DNA of 64,000 nucleotides from Sclerodactyla briareus (GCA_026419785.1 JAODTK010005673.1:124001-188000), one strand, 5' to 3'. Counted from the stretch's first letter, positions 11,776 to 24,099 are shown. The notes: generated from the letters alone by a model not told the origin. Program-made: numbers and translations.

Positions 11776-14700
11776 ATGATATAGTACTTATTGATTGGTC
11801 CAACAGGGCAGAGTCAACTCTGTGCAGACATCGTCTTTCAATAAGGAGGTACGGACCCTATGCCTGCTCCCCTGCCTAACTCCCGATTGCAAAAAAGTTG
11901 GGTGTGTGCCCCTCTCTGGCACGGTTCACAGCTACTTAACATCCAAGAACAACTCCCTCCAACTACCACTTCTAATTGTGTGCCTATCGTAACTGGTATG
12001 GCTGTCGTAGCCGTTTACATGTTTCCGGCTGAGAATTGGGTTTCCATAAGCTTGTTTAACTTGGAAACAGCTATTCAGTGCTTTTAAAGTGATTAATTCT
12101 TGCATGACTCTGAATTCCCCCTCCCCTATTCTTGCTAATGGCTCAAAGTGATCATGTTTCACAGTTGAGGTGCTGGAATGTTTTCCGTATCGTTCAAGAT
12201 TCTCTTTTCCCTGAACAGTCTGTATGGTGTTTGTTGATCACCTTTGATCAGTTTGCCCTAACCTTGCTGTTTGGTGTCGCGGCCAGTCTGTCGCATCGTT
12301 CCTTTGTGTCCTCACCCCACCATGCATGATGCTTAGCTTCCCTCAAGCATCCAGTAATCCTTTTTAGGCCCATGAAGGAATAGCAATTAGCTGTTTTCGA
12401 GGCTTGTTTGACTTTTTTCAAGAGTGTGCCATCCTCTTACAATGATCATCTTGTGAGTAACTACATAAACGATTACCCCAGGACAACTCTAACAACTTTT
12501 TTTTTTAACAACATTTTTTTCTTTCTAGATTGATAGTTTCAATTATTTTCTCATGAGCACTCACAATCTCTCAAATGTTTTAGGACTAAGTGAGGCAGGA
12601 AGGATTTTTTGTCATATATTCACATAATAAATAGATGGTTGCCCTGACACAAAGACACTGTATAACATGTAGAGTCCTCCAAGCAGAAAATGAATCTAAT
12701 TCAAACTTGGAGCTCTCATCCACCTGTAGTTTTCCCAGTCATGAAGGTATCAAACTACTTTTCTATAATGATTGATACCTAAGCTGATGTTGAAAGAAGA
12801 AATATATCTGTTGAAACAAGAGAATCAGGTCACAGTTTGCAATTTTGTTGAATTGATTAATCATATACTTCATGCGCAGCGGTAATTGTATAGAAATTCA
12901 AAATCGATTCCCAATTCTCCATTCCCAATTCTCCATAAATTGGAGTGTAATATAGACTAAAGTCATTCTTTTGATTGATTTTTAAAATCATATAGTACAT
13001 TTCATGGGGGCATTAAACTAATTTACCGAAGCATGCCAACTAAATAGAGATTTAACTGGTATCTTTTACGTACATTAACAGAGGTGCGTGTATGTTAATT
13101 GTTATAGCCCGAGTTTCTATTCAGGTGCATGTTGCATTTACTCCCTTGAAGGTCAGACAACAAATAGGAAACAGGAAGATTTGGGATGAAAAATGCAATG
13201 CACTTTGTGAATAAAGTAAAATAAGCCAATTCATATTCACGAGAGAACACACACACACAGGGTGCATCATGCAAAGTATATAGATTTTGGAGAGAAGAAT
13301 CAACATGATAACAAAAACTGCACAATATCTCGTCTGGATTTCATTATTCCTGATTTTACCTTATTGAATAGTTCAATATAATGCAACGAATCACACGAGA
13401 CAAATGATATGCCACACAAAAATTGCATCTGTGCCTTTGTCTAAATCCCACTAGGCCAACCAACTGAACACCAACTATACACTATCCGTCCTGTTTGCAG
13501 CTATGTTTATTACTGGTTTTGTTTGAGCTTCAGTTAATATTCAGGACCATATGATTTGCATACTTGGCTCGTTTCCAGGTGGCATGTGTTATTGTTGTTT
13601 TTTGTTTAGCATAGTATTAGGGAACAAGACGCTGGTCAACTCTCTCAAACAGGTGGCCTTCTCATTCTCAGGGGCCGAAAACGGAAAAATTAATCAATAT
13701 GCTGAGCAGTGTATACAGGTTTTTATATTTCAACACAGCAATGTTGGAAATGTCAACAAAAACCTATTGCCTTGGCCTTGGTGGGGAGACAACATGCAAA
13801 ACTCCAGTTAACATAAATGCAAACTGGACAACTTGCAAAACTTGGTTAATATATATGCAAACTGAATAAATGTATGCACTCTCGAAAGTATTGTGAATTT
13901 CAGGCCAATGGATGAGAAAGGATTGTATTCATACTCCTACTTCCTGTCATTACTGTGTTGATTTATCTGTTCCAATCACTAGACAATTTGGGTTAGAATA
14001 TAATTTGCATCAAATTAAAAGTTGACATGAAAAAACTGTTATCGTAGCTATGAAAGGTTACGTGGCACAAACCAAATGGATATAGAGAGATAATAATAAT
14101 AATATCAATAATATGATAACAATAATAATAATGAAAATAGAGTGTATTACATCTGTATCGTTTCTGGTGTGCTGTACCACGACGGAGTTTCATTCATATC
14201 CTTTCATTCTGTGTAGTTATGTATATCTCTTCTCCGGTCTCATATTTTGGGTATGCTATTTCCAAACATAGATGACTCACCTGGTAGCATGGTTCAGGGT
14301 TGTTGTTCGCCCCGGTATGGTGTCACATGTACAAGCAGATGGCACTATTTCAGTGAGCAGAAAACGGAAGTGAGAGCGAATAATTTACATGGCCTGTGGC
14401 GTGTGCTGGTTCATTCAAGAGAGAATAACAAGTTATTAGAGGTGAATCGTCGTGTATGACGTTAGGTAGTTGCATGCCTGCAGTTTGGTCAGGCTTAAAT
14501 AATGTGCATACAAATTGTGTAACCCTATATTGGAAAAAATCTTTCATTTTAAGGTGGACAGGGGATCAAATTGTTTGAGATTCATAATAATACTAATAAA
14601 AGTATTTATATAGCGCCAATTTTGTACACAACATTAAAAAGTGCTTGCACAAAACCAAACAAAATACAAACAATTATGCAGATACGGCTTGTTGCAACAG

Positions 14701-16928
14701 ATGAGCTTTTGAAGCTTCATCACAGAGAAATTGTGAATACATGTGTAAGTTCAGCATGGAGAGATTTTAAGCCAAGATGAATAACATTCCAAGCAGGAGA
14801 GGAGTGGGTTTAGGTCCTATCTTGTCCTGCTGCTCATAGGTATCTGTTCATCATTGACTGAAGATGTGTAGATTCGAGTTAAAACCATTCATTAACAACT
14901 TCAATTCCGTCATGCGGTTTTTGTCGTTTGGGTCATGTTTGAGTTTACTGGGTTACGTATTAGGATTCATTTCCCAAACGACACAGCTTGCTAGGTGGCA
15001 CGTGTCATCCCCATCGATTGTTCCCCCTGCTACGGTGTTTCGGGTAGAGCATGCGGCATGGTACCGCCCCCAGCAGCCCAGGAACGGAAGTGACTGCAAC
15101 CAAATCAATACAGATGTGGGGTTGATTTTAACACAGAAGTAACACATGGTCCAACATTGAGATGTTTTAACCGAGCCAGGGTTCAGGTTCAGGTTATGGC
15201 CTAGCTTCTATCTGCCACATTTTTGTTGTCGGTTGTTGATTGCATCTAAAATGGGAGGAGAAGGATACCAGTGGCCATCAGTTGGCAAATTAGTTTGAAG
15301 CAAAGTCAGATAACATTTAAAAGCAAATTCTAGCCAAATTAATACTCCTTTTGGTGTTATGATGTCAAAGAGAATAAAAATTCATTCAAATATCACTTTG
15401 TTTTCAGGTTTATAGCATGTTCGGTTGGGAGGATATGGCTTCCTCAAATTTCATATAATTTGTTGATTTTGGCAAACTGGCAACCTTTTATGATCTACCA
15501 ATTATAAGGGAAAAGTTAGGACATATTTCTTAGAGTTTTCTTTTAAGTTGGTAGATTTGCCGTCATCAAATGTTGCCAATTTGCAAAATTTAGCAATGAT
15601 AAATTGATAATCTTGAAAAATTCGTAACTTTATAACCGAACATGCTATGAACATGAAACCGTTTGATGGCTGGATCTTCATGCATAATCATATGACATTT
15701 AAATATATTTGGCTGGACTTGCCCTTTAATGACATGGAACAACCTGGACAATGATAATTTTTTTCACTGTGCAAACCTTCATTTCTAGATGAAACATAAT
15801 TGAGGCGGAGGTGTTAACAATTTGAGTTGTGCTTCTTGCACATAGTTTTCACTGGAATTGTGCTGAATAATAGAATTAACCTTCAATATTAAATGTAACA
15901 TTAATAATCATGTTGATAATAGTACTAATAATAACACTGATAATAATAATAGTTTTGTAATATGGTTTAGTAATATGTTACTGCCAATTTCTTGTGCGTT
16001 GTTTACCGAATCCTGTGCATAGGACTTAAAATAGTATATAAAGAGTGATGTAGTCTCCAGAACAATTTCAGGACCATACTGCAATGGATCCCCCATGATT
16101 CATTATTTCCCATAATGCTTTATGGCTCACCAGTGACCCAATCAAACTCATCCTGTTACTTCAAATGGGCCTAGCCCTTTCGTACACAAGTACGCTTCCA
16201 AAGCTTCCAAAGCTTTTGACATCACCCACATTTATAGGGAACTTCAAAGCAATTTCCTGACTGTTTGCCATTTTAACTGGGAATCAAATCAGGAACCATA
16301 ATTTCCAAAATCAGTAATTTGCTAAGTAACCCACTTCTTGCGATCCCAGTCAGGGTTTCTGAAGCTTTCTCCTCGATGACGAGCAATTGATTCGCTAATT
16401 TGACTTTCATGCTGCTTTTGTTTTAGTTTAGGCATACTTTGCATGAGGGCATCATTGGTAACCATAACTCCAGAAATGCTCATCATTAATTTAGATGAAT
16501 GCCTTTGTTACACATCTGCTAACCCCTGATGTTTAACAAATTTCCTGTCTAAGGTTTTGAGGATGAATGTCTTCCTTATCAATTTCTCAATATTCAGTCC
16601 GATTCGATAGTCAAGGATAAGCAATTATGGTGGTCCTTACTGGAAAATATGGAAATCTGTTCTTGAAATTGAATTGTTGAAAATTTAAGTTCAATTCTGT
16701 GCGAGATATCTCATCCCAATTGCCCAAATGTTGAGTGTAATATGGGGTGAGTGTCATGTCTTCTCCTGTTGTATCAATTACCGCCTTTTCAGTCCTGTTG
16801 CTTCAGTCCACACAGAATTGTGTAGATTCATCCTATGCAGCGGAGGCTCAGGAAATTAATGTCCAGAATCATCTTCCATAATGAATAGGTCACCTCTGAA
16901 CATGGATCTTTACTTTTTGTCTCTGCAG
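11776..16928. other. Unassigned, probably intron or intergenic
   Basis: No gene is recognised. Simple repeats are present: a short CA run near 13,247-13,260, AAT-type trinucleotide runs at 14,090-14,131 and 15,900-15,955, and poly-T near 12,497. If the DGK gene extends upstream, this is likely intron in front of the linker exon at 16,929. Confidence 0.4.
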
Positions 16929-17045
16929 CAGGAGAGGAAAGTCCTTCCCTCTCCCAAGGATGGGGGCGCATCTTCCACGGAAGACCTGGCTGACCCACCA
17001 AAGGAGAGAAAGGAGTCTATATCCATTGAAGGCCAAAGCCTCCAG
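16929..17045 (+). CDS. DGK exon 1 of those found: linker before the catalytic domain
   Basis: The exon has 39 codons, an acceptor (tttttgtctctgcag) and a donor (CTCCAG|gtatgg), and is phase 0 at both ends. It encodes a polar, Ser/Glu/Lys-rich segment ending in IEGQSLQ. In type I DGKs the equivalent linker between the C1 domains and the catalytic domain ends in a D/E-G-Q-x-L-Q motif just before V-T-P. The frame is intact. The identity rests on the short C-terminal motif plus the position and phase relative to the next exon. Confidence 0.8.
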
Positions 17046-17470
17046 GTATGGCAGCATTATGAGCACATGCATTTTAACCTGTCAAACTGAGTTCACTGCT
17101 CTGGAGTGAAGTTTATCATCTACCGTATTCCGTCTAAATACTGCCCATCTCCATAAGCCATGAAGCGTAGAATCGTAGATTTCGTAATGTGGGCAGTGAA
17201 TTTAGGCGTTACAGCCTTGTCTATTTAGTAAAAATGCATGCTATACTTCTTTGAATGACCAATAGGTATGTAATTATCACAATGTTAACATTAGGCCTAA
17301 CGTTAGCCTACTGTGTGTGTGATGTGCGTGTATTTCATTAACTCTAGCCTAAATGCATTTGTGTCTGGGTCTAATTAGCGCCCTCTTAGAAAATATTTCT
17401 TGCAAGCGCCCATTGCGGTATTTAGAAGGATTGCAGTATATATATATTTTTTTTTACGGTATACTTGCCG

Positions 17471-17761
17471 AGCAGAGGATCGATCCTATTCAAGGCCCAG
17501 CAAGGGGCAGACTGGATAGTGCACCTTATTGTCACTGAGAATCTTCCACCAGGTACACGGAATAAGGCAATGCCTCTTTGGCAGTACCTTTAATGTGGGG
17601 GTGGGAGTAATCTCACGCAGACGGCAACTTGCAAATTGCCTACCCCTCGAGAAGGCAACAGGTTCCATTTTTAAAATCTTTGGTATGACCCGACTGGGAA
17701 TCGAACCCGGTCTCCTGGTGAAAGGCCGACGCCCTTACCAATTGTACCAACCACTCTGGTA
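17471..17761 (-). mobile_element. tRNA-derived SINE
   Basis: Read on the - strand, the element starts with a tRNA-like head: an A-box-like segment (TGGTACAATTGGTAAGGGCG, at 17,731-17,749) and a perfect B box (GGTTCGATTCC, 17,697-17,707). These are the parts of an internal RNA polymerase III promoter. A non-tRNA body of about 210 bases follows, running down to 17,471. The body and head both align with the copy at 52,176-52,490, which shows a dispersed family. It sits in a DGK intron. Clear target-site duplications were not seen. Confidence 0.85.
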
Positions 17762-18367
17762 AATGATATTCTGTCATACGTTTCTGTAGTTGATATTAAT
17801 AATAGTGAAGTTCGCTATACAATGGTCATGTAATATTGAATGTGATCTAGCGCAGGAAATGTTGTTGGATGTCAAAGGGGGAATGCGAAGCCCCCCCCCC
17901 AACAGAAAACGCAGTGAATGCTGCAATTTTGCTGCTCGAGAGCAGGAAGAAAGAAATAGATGTACACATTATGTATATATCTTGTGAATGATTCTTTAAG
18001 TTTAAGCAGATCCCATCCGTGTGTTACAGGGTTTCTCTTCTCAAAAGGTACTATTTTACATTTGACTTTGTATTACAAGAACACCGTGGGATGCTGAGCT
18101 AAGTTTCTCTGAATTGCATTGGGTGTTCAAATAGGGCCCAGTCATACCCTTCTGTGATGATCATATAAAGCATTGTGCATTATCAATGGATTGTATGGAT
18201 CAAATATTTAATTAGTGTTTTAGGGGCCTTTAGACCTTCCATCCCATGATGCCATTCTCTCAAATATTGGGAGATTCAACCACCAACACCAGCTGAGGGG
18301 TGGCCATCCAAGTAAATCCCAAAAAATATGACAGGATTTTTTCCTTATTTCCTATTTTCTTCAACAG

Positions 18368-18517
18368 GTTACGCCGCCTTCCCGGCTCGCATCCTTTGGT
18401 AGTGTTTGTCAACCCCAAGAGCGGCGGTCGACAGGGGGAGAGAATCATGAGAAAATTCCAGTATCTCTTGAATCCAAGACAAGTATATGACCTCAGTAAA
18501 GGTGGACCAATGCTGGG
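18368..18517 (+). CDS. DGK exon 2: start of the catalytic domain, one-base frameshift
   Basis: The acceptor is ttttcttcaacag and the donor is CTGGG|gtatga (phase 2). After an opening that reads VTP, the frame shifts by one base and continues as [16 protein letters not shown], then RQGER, a [11 protein letters not shown] segment and GGPML. This is the N-terminal lobe of the DAG kinase catalytic domain, homologous to lipid kinases of the NAD-kinase/DAGK fold. One surplus base near 18,377-18,378 (ccgcctt where ccgctt is expected) accounts for the shift. The splice sites are intact, so a consensus error is more likely than decay. Confidence 0.93.
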
Positions 18518-19621
18518 GTATGATTGTTTTTTCCACTGAAGAATAAATACAAACTATTTTCCTCTTCCCAGAATATGTTAATTTCTCGCCAAATTATCTG
18601 GAGTTTGACCAGGGCCCTTCAAGGACTGGCAATGTCAGGATTGACAAATCCAATTTATGCAGTGTAACGTGTGTGTGCCACAGTAGCTTAATATCCACCA
18701 CTGATGTCACTGGGTGATGGACTGGGACACTTTTGTTGACTTCACATATCAAACATTTTTTAGCAGTTCCATTTACCACTTTTCTCCTGTTTGTATAGGA
18801 TATGGAAACATTTCTGAACAGGCCTCTGGTACAATACTATGTATAGGTACCTGAAGTAGGAGTATATAGGATCCCCAAAAGGTTACTCTGACAGCTATGA
18901 TTATAACACAATCTCTGTATGTTAGGCTTAGCCCAAGTTAACAGAATTAGGTGCCTCCTATATACCAGTACTGTCTAACAGGTTGATGATGCTACCCAAC
19001 AGGTATGTCTCGTATTAGGAGAGATGATACCATTTTTCATGTAATACTGTCATTGGGCAGCTTCTCACCTATTGTTTGATCACAATGCCCATTCACGCAT
19101 GTTATTACCCTCCCTTATGTAGTCACCACATTTGGTGACATGGAACAAGCACTGAGTGGGCAAAATACAATGTCGCATTGGTGCTGCATTCCCCACCAGG
19201 TATTCCTATGGGTTATTCTCCTCTTAAAGCATTCAATGTCCATATATCCATGAGCTGCTAATTATTGATTGCCTTTTGCATGTCAAAGTACAGTTCATTT
19301 CCTTTCAAAAAGGCATCTCCATCCTCGCACCACTTGGCGAATAACAGACGGTGTTATTCACATATCCCCTGAAGAGATGATTTTGCGGTATATCAAACTA
19401 ATATCACATTGACACACTTGAGGATTTACCCTATCCTGATTCTTCATTGCCACATCATGCAAACCACATTATCGCCAGTTGCTACCGGATGAAAATGCCC
19501 CTTTAGAATTAGAAAACTAGCCTTTTTGGCAAGACTGATTTTCACATCGCTGCATCCGGCATCTGATCCTATGGAAACCTGGCCTTATGCTGCATAATAT
19601 TGTATCCCACCCCACCTCACC

Positions 19622-19770
19622 ACTAATGGGCACTGTTCTTTATGTGGCATGGCGCTATCACTGCTCTCTAATGGGCATTGTTCTTTATGTGGCATGGCGC
19701 TATCACTGCTCTCTAATGGGCATTGTTCTTTATGTGGCATGGCGCTATCCCTGCTCTCTAACAAAATTTT
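19622..19770 (+). repeat. 45-bp minisatellite, three copies
   Basis: The unit contains 'gggcattgttctttatgtgg' followed by 'catggcgctatcactgctc'. It is repeated about 3.3 times head to tail. It ends only about 20 bases before the acceptor of the GGDGT exon, just upstream of its pyrimidine tract. The unit is a multiple of three and the whole array is open in the exon's frame, which looks fortuitous. Confidence 0.9.
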
Positions 19771-19792
19771 TCTTTCTGTCTCCCCCGAACAG

Positions 19793-19878
19793 ATTGAAAT
19801 TCTTCCGAGACGTTCCTGGCTTCCGTGTTTTATGTTGTGGCGGGGATGGTACCGTTGGATGGGTGCTAGATTGCATAG
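19793..19878 (+). CDS. DGK exon 3: ATP-binding GGDGT motif
   Basis: The acceptor is tctcccccgaacag and the donor is TGCATAG|gtaagc (phase 2 in, phase 1 out). It encodes [15 protein letters not shown], then [13 protein letters not shown]. The GGDGT glycine-rich loop is the ATP-binding signature whose second glycine is essential in DGKs. The frame is intact and joins the exons on both sides in phase. The intron just upstream contains the 45-bp minisatellite. Confidence 0.95.
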
Positions 19879-20181
19879 GTAAGCAAGCTAGACGACAAGT
19901 ATGAGCAGTAACATTCGGCTTTAACAAGAAGGATCCAATAGTGGGTTGGACAGGATCGCACAAACCTTCCATCACTCCTGGTTGGTTGCACTAATAAAAA
20001 ATAAAGGATGGTGTGACAGAGATATTACCTTTGCTCTCTGATATTTATGTGAATAAATTTCCTTTGTGTTTTGCATCATATAAACACCAATGCTTTTGTG
20101 CATATCTTGTTGTGAAGTATCCATGGGATGTTTGATGTGTATGCTTATTATTCTAATGAGGTTTTCCTTTGTTCTTCACAG

Positions 20182-20269
20182 ATAGTTGCAGATTGAACCC
20201 AGACCTCCTGTTTCCGTGCTTCCTTAGGTACTGGCAACGATTTAGCCAGGTGTCTTGACTGGGGTGGGG
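20182..20269 (+). CDS. DGK exon 4: GTGNDLARCL motif, two one-base deletions
   Basis: The acceptor is ttgttcttcacag and the donor is GGTGGGG|gtaagt. The start continues the previous exon in phase (DSCRLNP). Two missing bases, near 20,200 (aaccca-gacc) and near 20,225 (cctt-agg), each in a short homopolymer, shift the frame. Reading across them gives the family's PPVSVLPLGTGNDL and ARCLDWGGG motifs. Both deletions lie beside repeated bases, the typical pattern of long-read consensus errors. Confidence 0.92.
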
Positions 20270-20913
20270 GTAAGTAAATCATCATTTCATTTGTTTATCA
20301 TCAGCTTATCTGCAAGAACAACTTCCCTCATTGGATCATAGATATCTTCATTAATGTGTCCTCATACTGGTATCCCATATATTACTTTGTACATGACTCA
20401 AGACTCAGTCATTATGAAAAGTTAACATGAAATGTCAGTATTTTAGAATCAAGTTCATAAGTCCTTGTTATATCAGCGTGGTCTACATTTCTGTGCCAAT
20501 CAAAACCATGTGTACTCATGTAAGATGCTAGGTGCAGGAAGGGGGAATATCTCTGGCCCCCTTGACTGTCTTTAATAGCAAGGAAAAAAAAAAAACAAGT
20601 AACATAACTACATATATGTAATCTATATATGAGTGGATTGCAGGGTTAATGGTCACCATCCCCCTTTTGTTTTCGATGGTTCTTTTCTCTGCTCCAAGAG
20701 AACTCGTAAAATGGCCTTCACATTTTATTGTAACTCCGCAGGCTTCTGTTCTTGGAGTACTTTGTGTACCGGGATCCTGTCCAAGGCAGTTTTTGCAATT
20801 CTGGCTCGAAAATGCCTTCTTCAATCATCGTCCATCCTTTTGGGTTGCACAGATCTTCGAATAGCTGAACTTCCGGGAACGATGTAACATCAGTTGATAT
20901 TGATCTCTTGCAG

Positions 20914-21073
20914 GTTACGATGGTGGTGATCTATGTAAGATATTGATGGATGTAGAGGATGCTACCATAGTGGATCTAGACAGGTGGCACATAGAGTTCA
21001 GTACACCTCTACAGAGGAACAGGGTGACCCTGTGCCGTATAACATCATCAACAACTACTTTTCCATTGGTGTT
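20914..21073 (+). CDS. DGK exon 5: catalytic domain, one-base deletion
   Basis: The acceptor is gatctcttgcag and the donor is GGTGTT|gtgagt. It encodes GYDGGDLCKILMDVEDA, then a VDLDRWHIEF segment. A one-base shift near 21,011-21,013 follows, after which the frame reads EEQGDPVPYNIINNYFSIGV. NNYFSIG(V)D is a hallmark of the DGK catalytic domain. The last codon joins the next exon's GAT in phase 0 to complete the VD pair. Confidence 0.92.
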
Positions 21074-21594
21074 GTGAGTAGTTTTTGTCCTCCCTCTGTT
21101 TTCTCCATTAAGGCTAGGAATAACTAACTCACCTTGGCAAGTGGCCATGGTCTGCGAACATTGGCAATTGGCATTCAGTGAAGATCCTATAAAATAGGGT
21201 TGTATGACCATGCTTAACGGATCATTTACCAGTATAGCCATAACGTTTAAAGGACAATGGTCATGTAACAGGTTTCCTTCAAACTAGCACAGGTGAAAAG
21301 AGGACATGTCAAAACATCAACACCCAGATTTGTCGAATTTATGACATCACAGGGGAACGAATCAAAGGCCACCCATAGACTCCACAGAGTACACAGCAAA
21401 TGTTGTTTTCTTGCGACATGATAACAGAAATACAAAAATAGGTGTTCACTCAGAAATGAATGAGATCATCTTTAATATTTTGTAAGTTTTATTTATTTGG
21501 GTACCATCTATTGATTGTTTGTTATAGGGTTCTCAAAGTACATGTTTTACATTGACTTCATATAAAGGTGATTCTGTGGTTCCGCCCCGCCAGC

Positions 21595-21640
21595 CCATCC
21601 CCAGCCCCCCCCTTCCATCCCCCCCCCCCCCTCCCCCGGT
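21595..21640. repeat. Poly-C tracts in intron
   Basis: These are C runs of 7, 12 and 5 bases interrupted by a few T and A. It is simple sequence within a DGK intron, with no gene content. Confidence 0.85.
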
Positions 21641-22407
21641 GGAACAAGACTTTTGCAATAACTGATTGCACCTTATTGCCACCCTCGGATCAGCTGATAT
21701 TCGGTTTGGCTGCCCCAATATAGTTAATGGACAGTACCAGAAGTCGAGTCATATTCATATATGACCATTTCCTTTAAGATAAAGTCTGATAATGAAAAAA
21801 AATGGGTTATATGATAATTCTCAAGAGATTCCAGGGTCAATCCCTCTTTCTGTCCACTTTTGTCACAAAGTTGGAAATGTCCAGGGGCTTGTGACATGCC
21901 TGCCTCGATCTCTGAGCACTCATTGCCAGCATCTATAGACAATCACATGGACAGTGTCAGGCACAGAGCCAGCCTTTCCTATCAAGGGAGCATAGATATT
22001 ACATCCTGGTTATTCCAGCGCTCCAGTTTTGGGGTTCCCAGATATTGGCACATTCAGGAAAGGCTGCCTATCCCATACCACAGGACATTTCAGTAACCGT
22101 ATAGTGGGGACAAAAAATAATGTTCTCAGTCACTGGACAGCACTTTCCCTGTTCTCCATTTTCAGGATCCTCTCCTTTTCTAGTTCCATCTCGTTCTCCT
22201 TCTGTTCTCTTTTTTGCGATTCCCCCTCGAGCTCCTGTTTTTTCACCTCCATGCTGTCTGTTTTGCTGATGTTTGCCATCATACTAGCTACAACACTAAT
22301 CAGGGTTACAAAATGCACCTGGAGTGGCTTCTTGAAATCTTGTATAGATGATAATTCAAAACAACATTGCTATGTCCCTGTCCATTTATCAATTTATTTT
22401 ATTTCAG

Positions 22408-22563
22408 GATGCCTCTATTGCCCATCGATTCCACATGATGAGGGAGAAACACCCAGAGAGATTCAACAGTCGGGTCAAGAATAAACTCTGGTACTTTGAG
22501 TTTGGTACCTCAGAGACCTTCCAAGCCACCTGTAGAAACCTCCATGAAGATATTGATATTATG
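22408..22563 (+). CDS. DGK exon 6: DASIAHRFH…TSETF segment
   Basis: The acceptor is ttattttatttcag and the donor is ATTATG|gtatgt. The exon has 52 codons, is phase 0 at both ends, and is fully open. It encodes [37 protein letters not shown] and a final HEDIDIM. This joins the catalytic and accessory regions in all type I DGKs. It is the best-preserved exon of the gene in the window and anchors the family call. Confidence 0.97.
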
Positions 22564-22684
22564 GTATGTTACCAGTGAGATATGGCTTCCCCACCCTCAC
22601 CCCTCTGGTTCACTGGAGGTGCCCAAAACCTCTCTTTCTGTCCTCGAGCACTGGAATATTCCTCCTACTTCACCGTTCATACAG

Positions 22685-22790
22685 AGTGGTTAGCATAAGT
22701 CAGTGGAGCATCAGCTGTTCACCTGGGAGATCAGGGCTCGAAACCTGGCCGGGTCTTCAACAACGACTTGCCTGTTGTCTGTCGCCCTCT
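22685..22790 (+). mobile_element. tRNA-like SINE head
   Basis: The sequence has a B-box-like element (GGCTCGAAACC, one mismatch from GGTTCGANNCC) at about 22,735-22,745. It has a weaker A-box-like GTGGTTAGCAT about 47 bases upstream. A body (cgggtcttcaacaacg, then ttgtctgtcgccctctt) follows and leads directly into the minisatellite. It differs from the other SINE family in the window. No target-site duplication was seen. Confidence 0.55.
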
Positions 22791-22799
22791 TATTGATGA

Positions 22800-23255
22800 T
22801 CGCCCACCCAAAAACACAACCTGTATCAACTTCTGTGACTGTGCTAATACTTTATCAGTATCAGGTTGTTTATGGACATGTGACCAAAAACACAAACCTG
22901 TATCAACTTCTGTGACTGTGCTAATACTTTATCAGTATCAGGTTGTTTATGGACATGTGACCAAAAACACAAACCTGTATCAACTTAAGTTACTGTGCTA
23001 TTAGTAATTTAACAGGTTGTATTGGGACATAACCACTAAAAACACAAACCTGTATCAACTTCTGTGACTGTGCTAATAGTAATTTAACAGGTTGTATTGG
23101 GACATAACCACTAAAAACACAAACCTGTATCAACTTCTGTGACTGTGCTAATAGTAATTTAACAGGTTGTATTTGGACTAACCACTAAAAACACAAACCT
23201 GTATCAACTTCTGTGACTGTGCTAATAGTAATTTAACAGGTTGTATGGGGGCATT
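22800..23255 (+). repeat. Minisatellite, unit about 73-80 bp
   Basis: Six copies of a unit carry 'aaaaacacaaacctgtatc', 'acttctgtgactgtgctaat' and 'aacaggttgtat'. They start near 22,808, 22,888, 22,968, 23,041, 23,114 and 23,187. The array follows the tRNA-like SINE head and lies in the intron before the duplicated DGK exons. Confidence 0.9.
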
Positions 23256-23758
23256 AACAATAGAGTTTGTAGCTGTTTTGATTTCACTGTGACTGAATCA
23301 TACAAGCTCAGTTTGTGAATGAATCCCAATTGTGCCAGTTTTGTAAAAAGTACCTCTGTGTTTGAATTTTGGTCCATAGTTATAGGTTCCTATAACATCC
23401 TTATTGAACATAAACATCCACATGATTATTATAGGCAATTGGGCCAGTAAATGACCATATCATAAATTAATACAAGTAAATGACCATATCATAAATTATT
23501 CATGTCAATATTGAGTACTACTAGGTCATTTTAACTGGAGTGCCTTAGAAGGAAAGCAAAACGCGGTGAGCCCGAAACTACATATGTTTTGTTGTTGTTT
23601 TTTCCTTGTGTAACTTTCTTCTGGAATTTGGGCAGTGTTCTCAATGTGATGGATAAAACTAAAATGGTGTGCATAATGGCTTTAGTCGCATCAGCCTGCT
23701 TTGTCAGAACTAACTCCTCACATGAATTACCTGGCATCTTCGCTCTTTTTTTTTCCAG

Positions 23759-23987
23759 TGTGATAACTTTTCTCGCTGGACCTTGGCAGCGGGCCTCCTC
23801 TGGAAGGTATAGCCATCCTCAACATACCTAGCATCTATGGCGGGTCAAACATCTGGGGGGACACACCCAGCGAGAAGAAGCGTAGAAAAGAAAATGGTGC
23901 AGCGGGTCAAGAGGAGGCGAGAGGGCGACGCCACGCCTCATGGGGGCGTCAAACAGACGGACGTCGGACCTCAGTTGTAAAGAGAAG
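23759..23987 (+). CDS. DGK exon 7, copy A: accessory domain start
   Basis: The acceptor is ctttttttttccag and the donor is GAGAAG|gttagt. After CDN, small shifts interrupt the frame. It then reads [17 protein letters not shown] and [13 protein letters not shown], a strongly basic stretch, and (one base off) a TDV-DLSCKEK tail matching the family's TDPKEL segment. This begins the DGK accessory domain. At least two indels are needed for a continuous frame. The basic KKRRK part is present in both copies and is longer than I expect for vertebrate type I enzymes. Confidence 0.9.
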
Positions 23988-24099
23988 GTTAGTATAATAA
24001 CAACTATATTAATGCTGTGATGGGTTATGACTTAGGTCATGACTTAATGTCATGGATGGATGTCGTGGCTCGTTTTGTGCTGCCAACACTGTTCATTAA

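Noticed and set aside
14877-15142. Possible C1-domain exon of DGK with SSPSIVPPATVF
   Set aside because: The Cys/His spacing of a C1 domain is absent and no splice sites fit, so the resemblance to the segment after C1 domains is too weak.
22130-22318. - strand Glu/Lys-rich coiled-coil-like frame
   Set aside because: It derives from a CT-rich intron segment (tctcctttt, ttctgttctc). Low-complexity pyrimidine tracts give such charged frames on the opposite strand.
23589-23831. Hydrophobic frame MDKTKMVCIMALVASACF, also present at 28,230
   Set aside because: It lies in the intron just before DGK exon 7 in both copies and runs into the exon in the wrong frame. The similarity is due to the duplication, not to a separate small gene.
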